In this document: piece by piece, positions 24,285 to 31,745 of the stretch
Position numbering within the stretch: position 1 is the first letter of the stretch
Layout: each line of letters opens with the position of its first letter
Origin: a virus
Virus record (IMG/VR): IMGVR_UViG_3300027710_000040
Span: 1 to 45,233 of that record
DNA: 45,233 nucleotides
Strand: one strand, 5' to 3'
Made by a program: the position numbers and the translations under genes
Notes under the pieces: model-generated
What the model was told of the DNA's origin: nothing
Seen by the model: only the letters and a program-made list of their open reading frames with translations
Databases searched by the model: none

Positions 24285-24660
24285 TTGCATCCTCGTATGC
24301 GGTCGCGAGGTAGCGTTGCATTCCGCCCGCCACGCTGCCCCAATTCTGAGGCCGCCACACCTTCCACAGTTGCCCGCCCCACCGGACATAGGTTTGGCGC
24401 GTCTCGACGGCCGCGCCGCTGTTTTGCTGGGTGTAGATCAACCCGGCGGTGTGCAGCACCCGCGCAGAGTCAAGGCTGAAACCCTCGGGCAACCATTTGG
24501 CGTCCGAATCGCCGGCGGGCTGAAAGGTGCCGGAAATGGTGCGGTCTGCCGACTGCACCGGCGTGGATACCCCCCGCGCGTCCCGCCCGTGGGCGACGTC
24601 AAAAACCTGCAGGCGTTCGGCGAACAGGTTGGCGGCAAGCGCGACGGGGAGCACCAACAC
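24268..24660 (-). CDS. Head-tail junction protein of unknown family
   Basis: About 130 residues from a GTG at 24660. It has a central segment SGTFQPAGDSDAKWLPEGF and QTYVRWGGQLWKVWRPQNWG, a beta-rich pattern like small neck or head-tail joining proteins. It is packed between other connector genes (overlap of 17 bases with the neck terminator). Start is uncertain because no ATG lies near the previous stop. Confidence 0.7.
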   Translation of the reverse strand: MLVLPVALAANLFAERLQVFDVAHGRDARGVSTPVQSADRTISGTFQPAGDSDAKWLPEGFSLDSARVLHTAGLIYTQQNSGAAVETRQTYVRWGGQLWKVWRPQNWGSVAGGMQRYLATAYEDANGVIV

Positions 24661-24664
24661 GGCG

Positions 24665-24871
24665 TCAGCCTTCCGAGTTCGTCGGCACGACCTCGCGCAC
24701 CTCAAGGTGCCGCGTGGAGGTCGCGAAGGCGTTCACGATCACGCCAGGCGTGACCGGGTCAGCCAACACGGATTCCGTGCGCTCACCGGTTTGCGGGTGG
24801 GTGTCCACCGCGATCAGGCGGCCGGCGTAGGGTTGGCCCGCGGGGATGAGGATTTGGACTTGGAGGGTCAT
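24665..24871 (-). CDS. Small structural-operon protein
   Basis: A 68-residue protein with a strand-rich pattern (VQILIPAGQPYAGRLIAVDT) and no recognised family. It lies in the connector region with four-base spacing from the preceding gene, so it is probably a minor neck or completion component; that is inference from position. Confidence 0.65.
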   Translation of the reverse strand: MTLQVQILIPAGQPYAGRLIAVDTHPQTGERTESVLADPVTPGVIVNAFATSTRHLEVREVVPTNSEG

Positions 24872-24875
24872 GGCG

Positions 24876-25205
24876 TCAGGCCTCGGGGTTGGGGGTGATT
24901 TCGTCGGTGACCGTGGGCACGTCAGCCGGGGCGGCGTCCGACACCTCGGCGGCGACGAGGGCCGAGACGAGGGCCGGGGCGGCGTCCGACACCTCGGCGG
25001 CGGCGACGAGGGCCGAGACGAGGGCCGGGGTTTCCGCTTCGAGGTCGTGCAGGGTGCGGGTCAGCATGGCGCCGCCGTCACCGCGGGCGATGGCCTGGCG
25101 CGACTGGCGCAGCTGTTCGGCGATGCCTTCCAGCACGGCCGCGGCGGCCAGGGCCAAGCCCATGCCGGCCACGATGGTCGGGGTGATTTGTTGAACGGGG
25201 TTCAT
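24876..25205 (-). CDS. Ala-rich protein with tandem internal repeat
   Basis: A 109-residue acidic, Ala-rich protein. It starts MNPVQQITPTIVAGMGLALAA, has a helical hydrophobic stretch (about 14-28) that might be membrane-associated or buried, and then two copies of PALVSALVAAAEVSDAA. Position among connector genes suggests a virion or assembly role, but the composition gives no function. AAAGG precedes the ATG at 25205. Confidence 0.65.
   Translation of the reverse strand: MNPVQQITPTIVAGMGLALAAAAVLEGIAEQLRQSRQAIARGDGGAMLTRTLHDLEAETPALVSALVAAAEVSDAAPALVSALVAAEVSDAAPADVPTVTDEITPNPEA
24926..25024. repeat. Tandem repeat, units of 48 and 51 bp
   Basis: Unit one is 24926-24973 and unit two 24974-25024; they are near-identical apart from one extra CGG codon-sized insertion in unit two. 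The repeat is in frame within the Ala-rich gene and adds a second PALVSALVAA block. Confidence 0.9.
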
Positions 25206-25219
25206 GGTTGGGGAGCCTT

Positions 25220-25690
25220 TCAAGACTTGGGCCGGACAGCGTAGGTTACCGCGTTGCGCATCATGCCCGTGTCTTCCAACGGGTTGTCATCGCCTTTTTT
25301 GGCGATGGTGCTGGGTGCGTTCGGCGGGTTGGAAAAGTCGGCAATGGTCCGTTTCAGTGCCGACTCAGCGAAAGGGCCCATGGCTTCGAGCACCTGGGGG
25401 GCGGTGGTCTTGCCTTGGTTCATGGCCTGCACGCCGACTTCGCGGATTTCCGCCGTGTCCTTGACGGCCGCCACGGCGCCCGGCGTGAAGTAGTCACGTT
25501 GTGGGATGTTCGTGGTGCCGAATTGGTTGGCCGCCGCGACAAGCAACAGCGGCGTGCCGTCCGGGTAGCGTTGCCCGGCCCCTTCGGAGTTCGCAGGGAA
25601 CCCCAGGGCCAGCCGGTCGCGGCCCGAATCACGATAGCGTTTCACCAGGGCCTTCAACCACCCCGGGTTTCGCTGCGTGACCACGGTCAC
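25220..25690 (-). CDS. Head-tail connector/completion-like protein
   Basis: About 156 residues if it starts at the GTG at 25690 that overlaps the DUF4054 stop (GTGA); a longer form from 25768 is open. Segments WLKALVKRYRDSGRDRLALGFP, AANQFGTTNIPQRDYFTPG and PLEDTGMMRNAVTYAV resemble HK97 gp10-type and virion-morphogenesis proteins, which set the neck. It is upstream of several connector genes. Confidence 0.75.
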   Translation of the reverse strand: MTVVTQRNPGWLKALVKRYRDSGRDRLALGFPANSEGAGQRYPDGTPLLLVAAANQFGTTNIPQRDYFTPGAVAAVKDTAEIREVGVQAMNQGKTTAPQVLEAMGPFAESALKRTIADFSNPPNAPSTIAKKGDDNPLEDTGMMRNAVTYAVRPKS

Positions 25691-26082
25691 CACGACAGGC
25701 GCCCCCGCGACAGCACGCGCCGGCGCAGCGCCGCGAAGGCCTGCCCATAAGGCGTTTGGCCTAACCACTCCTCGTTCGCAGACTTGCCCCGCACCGAAGC
25801 CGCAAACGACACGGTGAGGTTCTCGGCCGTTGCGCTTTGGATGGCGCCAGCCTGGGGCACCAGAACCGCGCCGGCGGCCGTTGCCGTGGCCGAAGCGGCC
25901 CGGGTGTCAGACAGGCTCAGGAGGTGCGCGCCGAACGTCAACACCGCGTCGCCGTACTTCACGCCCCAGGCCGGCGCGTCGAGTTCCTCGGCGGCCAGGT
26001 CCACGAACAGTTGCACCCGGGGGTCGCTGACGGGGGCGAACTCCGGGAACAGGGCGCGGAAGTTGGCAAGCGTGGCGTCCAC
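25687..26082 (-). CDS. Head-tail connector, DUF4054-like
   Basis: A 131-residue protein (GTG start) beginning ATLANFRALFPEFAPVSDPR, then VQLFVDLAAEELDAPAWG and YGDAVLTFGAHLLSL, the pattern of DUF4054 helical connector proteins that sit beneath the portal. It follows a small protein gene with a three-base gap and is coupled to the next gene by GTGA. Confidence 0.88.
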   Translation of the reverse strand: MDATLANFRALFPEFAPVSDPRVQLFVDLAAEELDAPAWGVKYGDAVLTFGAHLLSLSDTRAASATATAAGAVLVPQAGAIQSATAENLTVSFAASVRGKSANEEWLGQTPYGQAFAALRRRVLSRGRLSW

Positions 26083-26085
26083 GGT

Positions 26086-26481
26086 TTAGGCCTTGCGCGG
26101 GTTGCGGGCCGGGCGGGCGGCCTCGGCGGGCGCGTCGCCGTCCAACTGCACTTCCACCGCGTCGGTCTTGCGCGACAACGTCAGGTTGTCGGCGGGGTTC
26201 TCGACAATGTCGAGCTCCTCGGGGGCCACGGGCGGGGCCGTGTTCTGCAGTTCGTCGGCGTGCACGCGGGTGTCGCCGTCAACCGTCAGGTGCCGGCCGT
26301 CCACCAAGTGGTCGAAAATTTGCGGGGAGTGGCGGCGCAGGGATTGCCATTGGTCGGCCGGGACGTTCTCGGTGGCGCCGGGGTTGATGGTCACCGGCGG
26401 CCAGGTCTTGCCCTCGTCTTCGGAGTGGGCGACGGCGGCCACGATGAAAACGCGTTTCATCCGGTTGGTGATTTGGGGCAT
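26086..26481 (-). CDS. Small protein downstream of the capsid terminator
   Basis: A 131-residue protein, start MPQITN with GAGGAA before it. It contains KRVFIVAAVAHSEDEGKTWPPV and an acidic, Pro-rich C-terminus. No family recognised; it is the first gene after the strong terminator that follows the major capsid gene, so it is expected to be made at lower level than capsid. A minor head or connector role is inferred. Confidence 0.7.
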   Translation of the reverse strand: MPQITNRMKRVFIVAAVAHSEDEGKTWPPVTINPGATENVPADQWQSLRRHSPQIFDHLVDGRHLTVDGDTRVHADELQNTAPPVAPEELDIVENPADNLTLSRKTDAVEVQLDGDAPAEAARPARNPRKA

Positions 26482-26493
26482 TTCGTGTTCCTC

Positions 26494-26525
26494 GAAAAAG
26501 TAAGGGGGCGACAAGCCCCCTTACT
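26494..26525 (-). terminator. Rho-independent terminator after the major capsid gene
   Basis: On the minus strand an 11-bp perfect stem (AGTAAGGGGGC with GCCCCCTTACT, plus-strand arms 26499-26509 and 26515-26525), a five-base loop and a following run of five T. It lies just past the capsid stop, so it should trim most transcripts there and let a fraction read on into tail genes. Confidence 0.92.
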
Positions 26526-26546
26526 GTACCCGAATTGACGGCGCGG

Positions 26547-27599
26547 TCAGATGCCGTCAGCCTGCAGGGCGGCGGTGGGGAAGGGCCGGTGGAAACTGCC
26601 GAACTTGTACGTGGCGAACAGGTTGGTAGCCAACGCGGCATCCTGCGGGGGCAGCATGTTGAAAACTTCCGACATCGGCATGTAGAAGTTCTCGGGGTCG
26701 GTGTCTTCCAGAATGGCCCGGTTGGTGCCGCCCACGCCGGCGCCCTCGAGGTAGCGAACCGGCAAGATTTCCAGATCGCGGCCGGTGTTCGCGGTGTAAG
26801 CGTTGTTTTTCGCCAGGAACTCGGCGATGGTTTGGTTCACGCCGTTGCCGCCCGTGCCGTTGATTCGGGTGGACGTGATCTTGACCCACTGCGCGACAGG
26901 CAGGGACAGGCGGCCCGGCTTGAACACCATTTTGGAATTGGTCATGACGGTGCCAATCCAGTTTTGGACGTCCGCGATGATTTCATCCGGGGTCGCGACG
27001 GCCCAGGTGGTGCCGCCGGCGGCCTTGGCGCCTGCCGTGGTGATCGGGGTGAGCGAGTAGTCCAGCCAGCCCGCGAAGCCCAGCGAGTTGAACCCGTAGA
27101 AAAACACGTGTTCAATGTGGCGTTCGCTGGCCTCGCGCATCGCGGCGCCGTTGTCGGTGATGAGGTTCATCCCTTCGTGACCGAAGGCGACGGCGCGGAT
27201 GTCGTCGAGGTCGATGGACGCGGACACGGCGGCCGACTCGAGCGGGATGGTGACCTTGTTCATGGTCACGCCGACGGTGGGAATGTCCTTGCCGACAGCT
27301 GCGCGGAAAGCGCCCTTGCCGCGGCGGTCGCGGACTCGGTAGCTGGTCAACTTGGCGCCCACGTTCACCGACGTGTCAAGCGAGGCGCCGGGGAGCACCT
27401 TGGACCACAGGATTTCCGGCAGCTTGACATCGACAGCGCCCGCGCGGACCTGTTCGAAAATGTCCACGGTGAAGCCCATGGCGCCATTCAGGCCCGAGGG
27501 GTTGCCGGGGGTGAACGCGTTTTGGACGATGACGGCCAGTTGCGCGGGTTGCACGCCCAGGTCGGACGCGAGTTTTGCCATGTTCAGAAAACGGGACAT
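26547..27599 (-). CDS. Major capsid protein, DUF2184-like
   Basis: A 350-residue protein, start MSRFLN with GGAG eight bases upstream. Typical DUF2184 parts: VDIFEQVRAGAVDVKLPEIL, SASIDLDDIRAVAFGHEG, AMREASERHIEHVFFYG and NAYTANTGRDLEILPVRYL, closing YKFGSFHRPFP. It forms the HK97-fold shell. It lies after the cement protein and is followed directly by a strong terminator, fitting the high demand for capsid. Confidence 0.93.
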   Translation of the reverse strand: MSRFLNMAKLASDLGVQPAQLAVIVQNAFTPGNPSGLNGAMGFTVDIFEQVRAGAVDVKLPEILWSKVLPGASLDTSVNVGAKLTSYRVRDRRGKGAFRAAVGKDIPTVGVTMNKVTIPLESAAVSASIDLDDIRAVAFGHEGMNLITDNGAAMREASERHIEHVFFYGFNSLGFAGWLDYSLTPITTAGAKAAGGTTWAVATPDEIIADVQNWIGTVMTNSKMVFKPGRLSLPVAQWVKITSTRINGTGGNGVNQTIAEFLAKNNAYTANTGRDLEILPVRYLEGAGVGGTNRAILEDTDPENFYMPMSEVFNMLPPQDAALATNLFATYKFGSFHRPFPTAALQADGI

Positions 27600-27631
27600 T
27601 TCGGGTTCTCCTTGTTGTCGCCTGGGGGTGC

Positions 27632-28159
27632 TTACAGCTTGATGCGGCCGACGGTGCCGGAAGCGGCGGCGCCGTACCACGTGGCGCCGGTCACTTGGAT
27701 GCGGCCAGCGCCGGCGGCGTTGGTGAACTCACCCACGGGAATGCCGGCGTCCGACACGCTCATGTAAACGGCGTCACCGTCCGCCACGGTCGCGTTCGCC
27801 TTGGCAAACACGATGTCGCCCGAACCGAGTTCGGAGACGGGGACGACGGTGGTGGCGCGGATCGAAACCGCGTTGTTGCTGGCGTCTTGCGAGGTCGCGC
27901 CGTACAGCAGCGCGACGCCCACGATGTCGCCGGACACGCTGCCCGCCAACGGCGTTTTGACGCCGTAGGGGGTCAACAGTTCGTCATTCTGGCCGTTGGC
28001 GGTGCCCTTGACGACGCCGCGGCCCAGGACCACGACGGATTCGGTGCGGAAAGAACGGATGCGTTTGGACAGCACCGCGCCGCCGATGTCGGCGATTTGG
28101 CCGGGGTAGCCGGCGGCGAAGGTGTCGAAAACGGCGGTTTGAACGGCGTTCATGGTCAT
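27632..28159 (-). CDS. Head decoration/cement protein, DUF2190-like
   Basis: A 175-residue beta-rich protein with GGAG eight bases before the ATG at 28159. The segments SFRTESVVVLGRGVVKGTA, TVADGDAVYMSVSDAGIP and a GRIQVTGATWYGAAASG ending resemble structural cement proteins encoded just before DUF2184 capsids. Likely stabilises the capsid shell. Confidence 0.8.
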   Translation of the reverse strand: MTMNAVQTAVFDTFAAGYPGQIADIGGAVLSKRIRSFRTESVVVLGRGVVKGTANGQNDELLTPYGVKTPLAGSVSGDIVGVALLYGATSQDASNNAVSIRATTVVPVSELGSGDIVFAKANATVADGDAVYMSVSDAGIPVGEFTNAAGAGRIQVTGATWYGAAASGTVGRIKL

Positions 28160-28187
28160 GGTCGGTTCTCCTGCGAAGGCGTGCGCC

Positions 28188-28799
28188 TTACTTGGCGTGC
28201 GGGTAGAGGGCCGCGCGGCGGCCTTCGTTGGTGGCGAAGTTCAGGGCGGGGGCGCCGTTGCCTTCGGGTTTGGCGTTCACGATCTGGTGACCGGCCGGGA
28301 CCGCGGGGGCGGTCTTGGGCAGGACGTCGCGCATGGTCGAGAACATGCCGCGCACAAAGGCTTCGTCGGCCTTGTCGGCTTCGATGGCCTGGGCGCCGCG
28401 CGCCGTGCGCACGCTGTTGACGACGTGCAAGCGCAGCGCGTGCCCGTGCAGTTTGCGCGCTTCGGGCGTCAGGGTCAGACCGGCCGAATTCATGACCTTG
28501 CCGGCGTCTTCGCGTTCCTCGGTCATTTCTTCGGCGGCCTTTTCGATGCCCTCGGGGTTCATCGCGGCGTTCAACTGGTCTTGCAGCGCGGCCACTTGGC
28601 CTTCGAGCTCGGATTTTTGCTTGCCGAGTTCGGCCATTTGGCGGTTCACCTCGGCCAGCTGGTCCAAGGTTTCTTGGATCTTGGCCGGGTCGGCGGCGTT
28701 GGCGGCCTTGGTGTCGAGCTCCTCGACGGCGGCCACATCCTCGTTTTCGACGCGGATGGTGCGGCCAGTGGCACGCAAACGGATTTGGGTGGTCGGCAT
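28188..28799 (-). CDS. Possible nested scaffold protein (internal start)
   Basis: Within the DUF2213 gene an in-frame ATG at 28799-28797 (MPTTQIRLRATGR) follows AAAGGGG by a normal distance. The product would be 203 residues, mostly coiled coil and acidic, without the protease-like domain. Lambda C/Nu3 uses the same arrangement. The site and coiled coil are seen; use of the start is inferred. Confidence 0.55.
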   Translation of the reverse strand: MPTTQIRLRATGRTIRVENEDVAAVEELDTKAANAADPAKIQETLDQLAEVNRQMAELGKQKSELEGQVAALQDQLNAAMNPEGIEKAAEEMTEEREDAGKVMNSAGLTLTPEARKLHGHALRLHVVNSVRTARGAQAIEADKADEAFVRGMFSTMRDVLPKTAPAVPAGHQIVNAKPEGNGAPALNFATNEGRRAALYPHAK

Positions 28800-29381
28800 T
28801 TCGGCCCCTTTGCGATTGTTCAGAATTCGGACGGAAGACCCGGCGCGGCCGGTGCCCTGCGGCAGGATTGCCAAATGATTGTAGCGAATTTGCCGGAAAA
28901 CCCCGTGGTATGGATTGCCCGCGCCGTCAATACCGGGCGTCCATTCCACGTTCGCGTCATAGGCCGACGAAATTTCTTCCAGCCGTTCGGGGTCGCCCAC
29001 GGGGAGCATGATCCGGCGCACGGTTTCGGGGTCCACCACCAGCACGTCGGCAAACAAGGTTTCATCGCGGTAAACCGGGGTGCCGGCGATGTTGCCGCAC
29101 GACGCGCCGACGGTGCCCACGTCCTGCCAGATGTGGCCCACCGTGGCGGGCATGCCCTCAAGGCTTTTCACACTCTCGGGCGCGGCCAGTTCCTCGGCGG
29201 GCACGAACACGCGCACGAACCCGTCACCGCCAGGGGCCGGGGCGCCTTCGAGCTCCTCGGGCAGGTAGCGCAAGACATCGACACGCAGCACGGCCACGGT
29301 GCAGCGCAAAAACCCGGTGGCTTCGTCGAGGCGCCATTGTTGGTTCACGACCCGGGCGGTGGTCAGCAGTTGGGTTTTCAT
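28188..29381 (-). CDS. DUF2213 prohead protease with C-terminal scaffold region
   Basis: A 397-residue protein. Residues about 1-190 match DUF2213 (opening NQQWRLDEATGFLRCTVAVL; ESVKSLEGMPATVGHIWQDV; YDANVEWTPGIDG), a family thought to act in head maturation. Residues about 195-397 are acidic and strongly coiled-coil (TLDQLAEVNRQMAELGKQKS), like a scaffold. Its ATG overlaps the MuF stop (ATGA). A separate internal start at 28799 may make scaffold alone. Confidence 0.88.
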   Translation of the reverse strand: MKTQLLTTARVVNQQWRLDEATGFLRCTVAVLRVDVLRYLPEELEGAPAPGGDGFVRVFVPAEELAAPESVKSLEGMPATVGHIWQDVGTVGASCGNIAGTPVYRDETLFADVLVVDPETVRRIMLPVGDPERLEEISSAYDANVEWTPGIDGAGNPYHGVFRQIRYNHLAILPQGTGRAGSSVRILNNRKGAEMPTTQIRLRATGRTIRVENEDVAAVEELDTKAANAADPAKIQETLDQLAEVNRQMAELGKQKSELEGQVAALQDQLNAAMNPEGIEKAAEEMTEEREDAGKVMNSAGLTLTPEARKLHGHALRLHVVNSVRTARGAQAIEADKADEAFVRGMFSTMRDVLPKTAPAVPAGHQIVNAKPEGNGAPALNFATNEGRRAALYPHAK

Positions 29382-30223
29382 ACGAATTGCGCTTTCAGTT
29401 TCGCCAGGTTCAACACCGGTTCGGCGTAGCACCGGCATTGTATGGCGTGGCCTGGGTGGCCGTCTTCGGGCGGTTCGTCCCACCGAAACAACTTCCCTTC
29501 GCGGCGGTAGTGGTCACCGTGCAGGCGCGAGGGCGTCGGGTAAAGGCCGCCGGGGTTGCCCACCACGCGCGAATCCTTGGACGTGCGCCAAATGTATTCC
29601 TCGATTCCGTTGGACGCCTGGCGCGACTGATTCAGGGCGGCGGTGACTTTGCTGGTCTGGTCGCGAGCGATGAGCCTGGCGCGGTTGTCTGTTTGCGCCC
29701 CGATGGCGCGCAGCTGTTGCACCAGCGACGGCCCCGTGGCCGACGTGCGGCCGGCGAAGTTGTCCATGATGGCCGACGCGACTTTAAAGTGGTGCTCGTC
29801 GGAAATGGACCGAATCAAAGCCACGTTCGCGTCGCGCGCCAACGCCAGGTCGGCGGCCGTCTGCGGGTCGTCAATGACCCGGGCGAACTCCACGCCCAGG
29901 GCCCGCGCCACGGACTGTTCAAAGGCCTGTTTCTGCGTTCGGCTGACTTCGTCCACGAACACGTTAGCCACTTCGGGCGCGAACCGTGCGGCGCGTTCCC
30001 TGGCCTCGGCGGTCATGGCCTGCAGGGCCTGCGCGATGGCGGCCCGCTGGGCGCCCGAGGCGATGAGGTCGGACAGGTTCGCCGTTTGCGCTTCAAGGAA
30101 CCGGACTTGGTCGGACAACGCCCGGTAGTAGTTGCCGAACGCGCGCCGGCTGGCCTTCGTCGGGCGAAGGGCGCGGCGTTGTTTTCGCGCCTTGCGCGCG
30201 TCGTCCGGTAGCAACACAGTCAT
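29378..30223 (-). CDS. Head morphogenesis protein, MuF/SPP1 gp7-like
   Basis: A 281-residue minor head protein. The C-terminal domain shows TSKVTAALNQSRQASNGIEEYIWRTS in parts, then GDHYRREGKLFRWDEPPEDG and GHAIQCRCYAEPVL, the closing signature of the MuF family. The N-terminal half is helical. Such proteins bind the portal and help to launch DNA ejection. Unusually, portal lies 2.3 kb away, across a block of opposite-strand genes. Confidence 0.93.
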   Translation of the reverse strand: MTVLLPDDARKARKQRRALRPTKASRRAFGNYYRALSDQVRFLEAQTANLSDLIASGAQRAAIAQALQAMTAEARERAARFAPEVANVFVDEVSRTQKQAFEQSVARALGVEFARVIDDPQTAADLALARDANVALIRSISDEHHFKVASAIMDNFAGRTSATGPSLVQQLRAIGAQTDNRARLIARDQTSKVTAALNQSRQASNGIEEYIWRTSKDSRVVGNPGGLYPTPSRLHGDHYRREGKLFRWDEPPEDGHPGHAIQCRCYAEPVLNLAKLKAQFV

Positions 30224-30232
30224 TTTCAGGCC

Positions 30233-30267
30233 TTGACACCGTGCGCAAACGTAGTTAAATTAACGAC
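30233..30267 (+). promoter_or_regulatory. Palindrome promoter, copy 1
   Basis: TTGACA at 30233-30238, 17 bases, TAAATT at 30256-30261 inside GTAGTTAAATTAACGAC (30251-30267; one arm mismatch). It reads into the gene at 30302 and begins only ten bases upstream of the divergent MuF start. Sigma70-like boxes with an operator-like palindrome over the -10. Confidence 0.8.
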
Positions 30268-30301
30268 ATCGCAACACGCAACACCCCGAAGGATACGCCA
30301 C

Positions 30302-30529
30302 ATGAACGCTCAAGCCCAAGCCGAGTTCGCCCGCATCGTGGTTTCGTCGGCCGTCGAGTTCGTCGCCAAGAAATGGGGCGTCACCGCGCAACAGGCCTTG
30401 CGCCAGATCGCCGAAGACGCACAGAACGGCACGGTGTCGGGCCTGACCGCCGCGTTTCAAGCCCTTGTCGCTGAAGCCCGCGCCGCCCTGGCCTCGGGCG
30501 AGCTCCACGCGTTCTTGCGCCTTGCCTGA
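30302..30529 (+). CDS. Small hypothetical protein, island 1
   Basis: A 75-residue, Ala-rich, mostly helical protein (FARIVVSSAVEFVAKKWGV, then QQALRQIAEDAQNG). GAAGGA precedes the ATG. First gene behind promoter copy 1. No family recognised; size and composition are like early phage host-interaction proteins, but that is only a guess. Confidence 0.7.
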   Translation: MNAQAQAEFARIVVSSAVEFVAKKWGVTAQQALRQIAEDAQNGTVSGLTAAFQALVAEARAALASGELHAFLRLA

Positions 30530-30543
30530 AAGGAACCCGGCCC

Positions 30544-30882
30544 ATGCAATCCCTGATTCACGTCAAGCACACGTGCGGCCGGCTTGAGCCGGTGTCGGCC
30601 ACGCTGTTCGAATTCTCGGTGGGCGGCGACGTCGTCGAGTTGGCCGTGCATGCGCGCGTGTCCGACGCCCCCGGCTGGACCGTCACGCACGTGGCGAGCG
30701 GTTCGGCGGCCTGCCACTTTCCCGACGCGGACGTGGCCGCACAGTTGCCGATCTGGGGCGCCGAACACGCGCCCGTCGCCACCGCCCTCGGCGCCTTGAA
30801 CACGCTGGTGTGCCGGCTGGGCGCGGCCCGCGTTCGGTCGGTGTTCGCGAGCGCCAAACCCCTAATTGACGCAGGGGGTTGA
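30544..30882 (+). CDS. Small hypothetical protein, island 1
   Basis: A 112-residue protein with a strand-rich N-terminal half (SATLFEFSVGGDVVELAVHA, then WTVTHVASGSAACHF) and a helical C-terminal part. Preceded by GAAAGGAACC, a site shared with other island genes. Its TGA stop overlaps the -35 box of promoter copy 2. No function recognised. Confidence 0.7.
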   Translation: MQSLIHVKHTCGRLEPVSATLFEFSVGGDVVELAVHARVSDAPGWTVTHVASGSAACHFPDADVAAQLPIWGAEHAPVATALGALNTLVCRLGAARVRSVFASAKPLIDAGG

Positions 30883-30913
30883 CAACGGCGCGGAATGTAG
30901 TTAAATTAACTAC
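30879..30913 (+). promoter_or_regulatory. Palindrome promoter, copy 2
   Basis: TTGACA 30879-30884, 17 bases, TAAATT 30902-30907, within the perfect 17-bp palindrome GTAGTTAAATTAACTAC (30897-30913). The leader that follows (ATCGACAACGCACCGGAGAA) is nearly identical in copies 4 and 5 and carries the GGAG ribosome-binding site of the gene at 30940. Confidence 0.88.
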
Positions 30914-30939
30914 ATCGACAACGCACCGGAGAACACGAC

Positions 30940-31146
30940 ATGGCTACTTTTCAAACGGGCAAGACCTACACCACCCGCAGCGTCTGCAACCACGATTGCG
31001 TCGTGTCGGTCGTGGTGGCCTCCCGCACTGCCAAAACGATCAAGACCGACAAGGGTCAAACCCTGCGCGTCGGCGTGCACGACGGTGTCGAGTTCGTCAA
31101 GCCCTGGGGTAGCTACAGCATGGCCCCCATCGTGCGCGCCGCCTAA
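30940..31146 (+). CDS. Small hypothetical protein, island 1
   Basis: A 68-residue basic protein, probably all-beta: KTYTTRSVCNHDCVVSVVVA, then KTDKGQTLRVGVHDGVEFV. The CNHDC pair could bind metal, though two ligands alone are not enough. It has its own copy of the palindrome promoter and the conserved leader. No family recognised. Confidence 0.72.
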   Translation: MATFQTGKTYTTRSVCNHDCVVSVVVASRTAKTIKTDKGQTLRVGVHDGVEFVKPWGSYSMAPIVRAA

Positions 31147-31190
31147 CCCCTCAACCCCGGCCGCCCAGCGCGGCCAGAAAGGAACCCCCC

Positions 31191-31439
31191 ATGGCCCTCA
31201 TGGTCACAACGGACACGGTCCTTGCAGACAACGTCCAAGCGGTGTTCAAACTCAGCGATGGCCCCGGCTGGGTGTGCATGACTTTGTTGGGCCCGTTGCC
31301 CCTTTTCGACCTGTTCACGCATGCCGAACGTCGGGGCGAGTTGAACCAATTTGCATCCGTCACGGTGGACCGCATGCACATGGACGACTTCGGCACGCTG
31401 CAGGGCGGCGAACTCCGGGGGTTCCGTCCATGGGACTGA
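31191..31439 (+). CDS. Small hypothetical protein, island 1
   Basis: An 82-residue protein with strand-like stretches (NVQAVFKLSDGPGWVCMTLL) and an acidic C-terminal half. GAAAGGAACC precedes it. It overlaps the start of the next gene by ten bases. No family recognised. Confidence 0.65.
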   Translation: MALMVTTDTVLADNVQAVFKLSDGPGWVCMTLLGPLPLFDLFTHAERRGELNQFASVTVDRMHMDDFGTLQGGELRGFRPWD

Positions 31440-31741
31440 CCACCGAACAACTCGAAGCCCACGCGGCCACGTGCACGGGGCTTGTGCAACCGTCCGACCC
31501 TTACGCGCCGGTGCTTTGCCCGCGCTGCGCCGAGCTCAAGAAACGGCGTGAAGCCCTGGCCGAGGCCGCCCAAAGTTGCGAGGTCTTGCGCTTCAAATAC
31601 TGGACGATGCTGGGGTGCGTGCGAGGCCAACGGCTCGAGCTCCTGACCGACCCAACCTTGACCCACTTGGCCGCCCAAATCGACGGGCTCCACGAAGCGT
31701 TCGAAGCGCGCGTGCATGCCCTCGCCAACCCGAAGGACTGA
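31430..31741 (+). CDS. Small cysteine-containing protein, island 1
   Basis: A 103-residue protein starting MGLTTEQLEAHAATCTGL. The arrangement of a Cys near 15 with CPRC near 31-34, followed by a charged helix (AELKKRREALAEAAQS), hints at a small zinc-binding domain joined to a coiled coil. It overlaps the previous stop. Function unknown. Confidence 0.68.
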   Translation: MGLTTEQLEAHAATCTGLVQPSDPYAPVLCPRCAELKKRREALAEAAQSCEVLRFKYWTMLGCVRGQRLELLTDPTLTHLAAQIDGLHEAFEARVHALANPKD

Positions 31742-31745
31742 CCCC

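Noticed and set aside
31159-31175. Hairpin GGCCGC/GCGGCC before the gene at 31191
   Set aside because: Only six base pairs in very GC-rich DNA and no T-run; not a convincing terminator.
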